Made by a program: the position numbers and the translations under genes
Notes under the pieces: model-generated
What the model was told of the DNA's origin: nothing
Databases searched by the model: none
Seen by the model: the letters and a program-made list of their open reading frames with translations, nothing else
Shown here: piece after piece, positions 6,232 to 7,861 of the stretch
How the letters are laid out: the number at the start of each line of letters is the position of its first letter
Position numbering within the stretch: the first letter of the stretch is position 1
NCBI GenBank assembly: GCA_030592245.1
Contig: JAUVJV010000083.1
Span: forward strand, 1-7,861
Origin: Candidatus Eiseniibacteriota bacterium
GTDB lineage: Bacteria; Arandabacterota; Arandabacteria; Arandabacterales; Arandabacteraceae
DNA: 7,861 nucleotides
Direction of reading: 5' to 3'

Positions 6232-7861
6232 ATGAAGCGAATCGGCGTCTTCGTATGCCATTGCGGCAAGAACATCGCTGGTACCGTAAACATTCCTGAC
6301 CTCGTCGAGGCCTTAGGCGGCCACGCCGACGTCGGGCACTGCGAAGACCACAAGTACATGTGCTCCGAGCCCGGCCAGGCCATGATCAAGAAGAGGATCG
6401 AGGAAAAGGGCCTGGATGGGGTGGTCGTGGCCTGCTGTTCCCCCTCCCTTCACGAGGAGACCTTCAGGCGGGCGGCTGAGGCCACGGGGCTCAACCGATA
6501 CCTGCTGGAGATCGCCAATATAAGGGAGCAGTGCAGCTGGGTCCATACCGACTCCGTGAGCGCCACCGGGAAAGCTCTCACCATAATCAAGACCATAATA
6601 GAGAAGACCAAGCTCAACCAGATACTCGAGCCCGAGAAGTTCCGCGTGACACCCAGGGCCCTTGTGATCGGTGCGGGGATTGCCGGAATCCAGGCGTCGC
6701 TGGACATCGCCAACTCGGGCTACGAGGTGCATCTTGTGGAGAAGAGACCATCGATCGGGGGGCACATGGCTCAGCTCTCCGAGACCTTCCCCACGCTTGA
6801 CTGCTCGCAGTGCATCCTCACTCCCAAGATGGTGGAAATCAGCCAGAACCCGCGGGCCAAGATCTACACCTGTGCCGAGATCGAGAGCGTCAGCGGCTAC
6901 GTCGGGAACTTCAAGGTTAAGATCAGGCAGAGAGCCAAGAGCGTTGACCAGGAGAAGTGCACGAGCTGCGGCATCTGCTGGGAAAAGTGCCCTTCGAAGG
7001 TCGCGAGTGAGTTTGAGTGCGGCCTCGCGGAGCGTAAGGCCATCTATGTCCCGTTCCCGCAAGCGGTCCCCAGCAAACCGGTGATCGACCGGGAAGCCTG
7101 CATCTGGTTCACCGAGGGCAAGTGCGGGGTTTGCCGGAAGTTGTGCCCGGTGGACGCCATCGACTACGAGCAAGAGGATGAAATCATCGAGGTGGAGGTG
7201 GGCGCCATCATAGTGGCCATGGGATACGATCTCTACCCCATCGATAAGATACCGGAATACGGCGCGGGCAAGTACCCCGACGTGGTGGACGGGCTCCAAT
7301 TCGAGAGACTGCTTTCGGCCTCGGGCCCAACCGATGGTGAAGTAAGAAGACCCTCCGACGGCAAGGTCCCCAAGCGCGTGGCCTTTATCTCGTGTGTGGG
7401 CTCGCGTGATCCTGAGCACCACTACCCATACTGCTCCAAGATCTGCTGCATGTACATGGCCAAGCACGCTTTGCTTTACAAAGAACATGTGCCCGATGGA
7501 GAAGCTGTCATTTTCTCAATCGACGTGAGAACCTCAGGCAAGGACTACGAAGAGTTCTTCACCCGGGTCAAGGATGAAGGCAGCGTGATCTACGTGCGGG
7601 GCAAGCCGTCGAGGATCATACGGGACGGAGACTCCCTCTCCGTCTGGGCGGTTAATACTCTCACCGGCCGCCAGCTCAGGGTCAAGTGCGACATGGTGGT
7701 GCTCTCCATGGCCATAGTGCCTTCCGGGGACGCGGTCGAGATGTCCAGGACGCTCAGAATACCGATTAACTCTCACGGTTTCTTCAATGAGGTACATCCC
7801 AAGCTCAGACCCGTGGAATCACTTGTAAAGGGCTTTTACCTTGCAGGGTGCGCCCACTCGC
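6232..7861 (+). CDS. hdrA: HdrA-like (heterodisulfide reductase subunit A) iron-sulfur flavoprotein, 3' partial
   Basis: Translation from ATG 6232 stays open for 543 codons to the right edge. HdrA-type proteins bind FAD and several [4Fe-4S] clusters and link Hdr complexes to other redox partners, often by electron bifurcation. Visible parts: an N-terminal cluster domain with C-H-C-G-K-N-I at 9-15, C37, M-C-S at 43-45, A-C-C-S-P at 67-71 and N-I-R-E-Q-C-S-W-V-H at 96-105. The FAD fold has G-A-G-I-A-G at 147-152 and D-C-S-Q-C-I-L-T-P-K-M at 190-200. An inserted two-cluster ferredoxin domain has C243, C246, C249, C253-P and C290, C298, C301, C305-P. Then come the HdrA hallmark S-C-V-G-S-R-D at 387-393 and Y-C-S-K-I-C-C-M-Y-M at 400-409. 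The sequence stops within the second flavin motif, F-Y-L-A-G-C-A-H-S. There is no gap after etfA and only a weak Shine-Dalgarno sequence (AAGGG, 6223-6227), implying translational coupling. Whether an MvhD-like or other C-terminal extension follows cannot be seen. Confidence 0.95.
   Translation, partial: MKRIGVFVCHCGKNIAGTVNIPDLVEALGGHADVGHCEDHKYMCSEPGQAMIKKRIEEKGLDGVVVACCSPSLHEETFRRAAEATGLNRYLLEIANIREQCSWVHTDSVSATGKALTIIKTIIEKTKLNQILEPEKFRVTPRALVIGAGIAGIQASLDIANSGYEVHLVEKRPSIGGHMAQLSETFPTLDCSQCILTPKMVEISQNPRAKIYTCAEIESVSGYVGNFKVKIRQRAKSVDQEKCTSCGICWEKCPSKVASEFECGLAERKAIYVPFPQAVPSKPVIDREACIWFTEGKCGVCRKLCPVDAIDYEQEDEIIEVEVGAIIVAMGYDLYPIDKIPEYGAGKYPDVVDGLQFERLLSASGPTDGEVRRPSDGKVPKRVAFISCVGSRDPEHHYPYCSKICCMYMAKHALLYKEHVPDGEAVIFSIDVRTSGKDYEEFFTRVKDEGSVIYVRGKPSRIIRDGDSLSVWAVNTLTGRQLRVKCDMVVLSMAIVPSGDAVEMSRTLRIPINSHGFFNEVHPKLRPVESLVKGFYLAGCAHS

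Noticed and set aside
5455..6261. A 268-codon open frame on the - strand
   Set aside because: It is antisense to etfA, a certain gene, with no ribosome binding site or domain support.
6313..7488. A 391-codon open frame on the - strand
   Set aside because: It lies wholly antisense to hdrA, whose translation carries many family motifs. Its product has no recognisable domain and is explained by GC-rich third positions of the real gene.
1..7861. CRISPR arrays, tRNA or rRNA genes, insertion sequences, phage or defence genes
   Set aside because: No direct repeat arrays, terminal inverted repeats, transposase or integrase motifs, or tRNA-like cloverleaf sequences were seen; the window is almost fully occupied by six housekeeping-type or signalling genes.

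Overview
The window reads left to right on the + strand with six protein-coding genes, no RNA genes, no mobile elements and almost no free intergenic space. It looks like a chromosomal segment of a bacterium living by anaerobic metabolism. Base composition is moderately GC-rich by eye. Arginine AGG and isoleucine ATA codons are used freely in all six genes, so codon choice gives no sign of recent transfer. An acyl-CoA dehydrogenase next to both ETF subunits and an HdrA-type protein is typical of fatty-acid- or aromatic-acid-oxidising anaerobes such as Desulfobacterota/Syntrophales-like lineages, and of some other anaerobic phyla. The lineage is an inference and is not fixed by the sequence.

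Left block (1-3139) is a two-gene signalling unit. A HEAT-repeat protein, whose frame is open to the left edge and which is therefore probably 5'-partial, overlaps by 4 bp (ATGA) an HD-GYP-type phosphohydrolase gene. The two proteins appear to share the same kind of N-terminal module, a helical motif with a T-Y-x-x-x-N core followed by a small alpha/beta region. One copy leads into HEAT repeats and the other into an HD-GYP domain. They probably act together in cyclic-di-nucleotide signalling, but no target is visible.

Middle (3140-3273) is the only clear transcriptional boundary. It holds a good sigma70-like promoter with an inverted repeat in its spacer, a GC-rich perfect hairpin in the predicted leader, and a strong Shine-Dalgarno sequence.

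Right block (3274-7861) is an electron-transfer operon: acyl-CoA dehydrogenase, etfB, etfA, hdrA. The dehydrogenase oxidises an acyl-CoA and passes electrons to the EtfAB heterodimer. The flavin/iron-sulfur HdrA-like protein begins on the base after the etfA stop, which suggests that the ETF electrons are exchanged with an Hdr-type complex rather than, or in addition to, a membrane ETF:quinone oxidoreductase. hdrA runs off the right edge, and the identity of the next genes would largely decide the electron partner.

No wholly novel system is evident. The points most worth a second look are the acd-etfBA-hdrA linkage, the shared N-terminal module of the HEAT and HD-GYP proteins, and the structured promoter/leader before the dehydrogenase.
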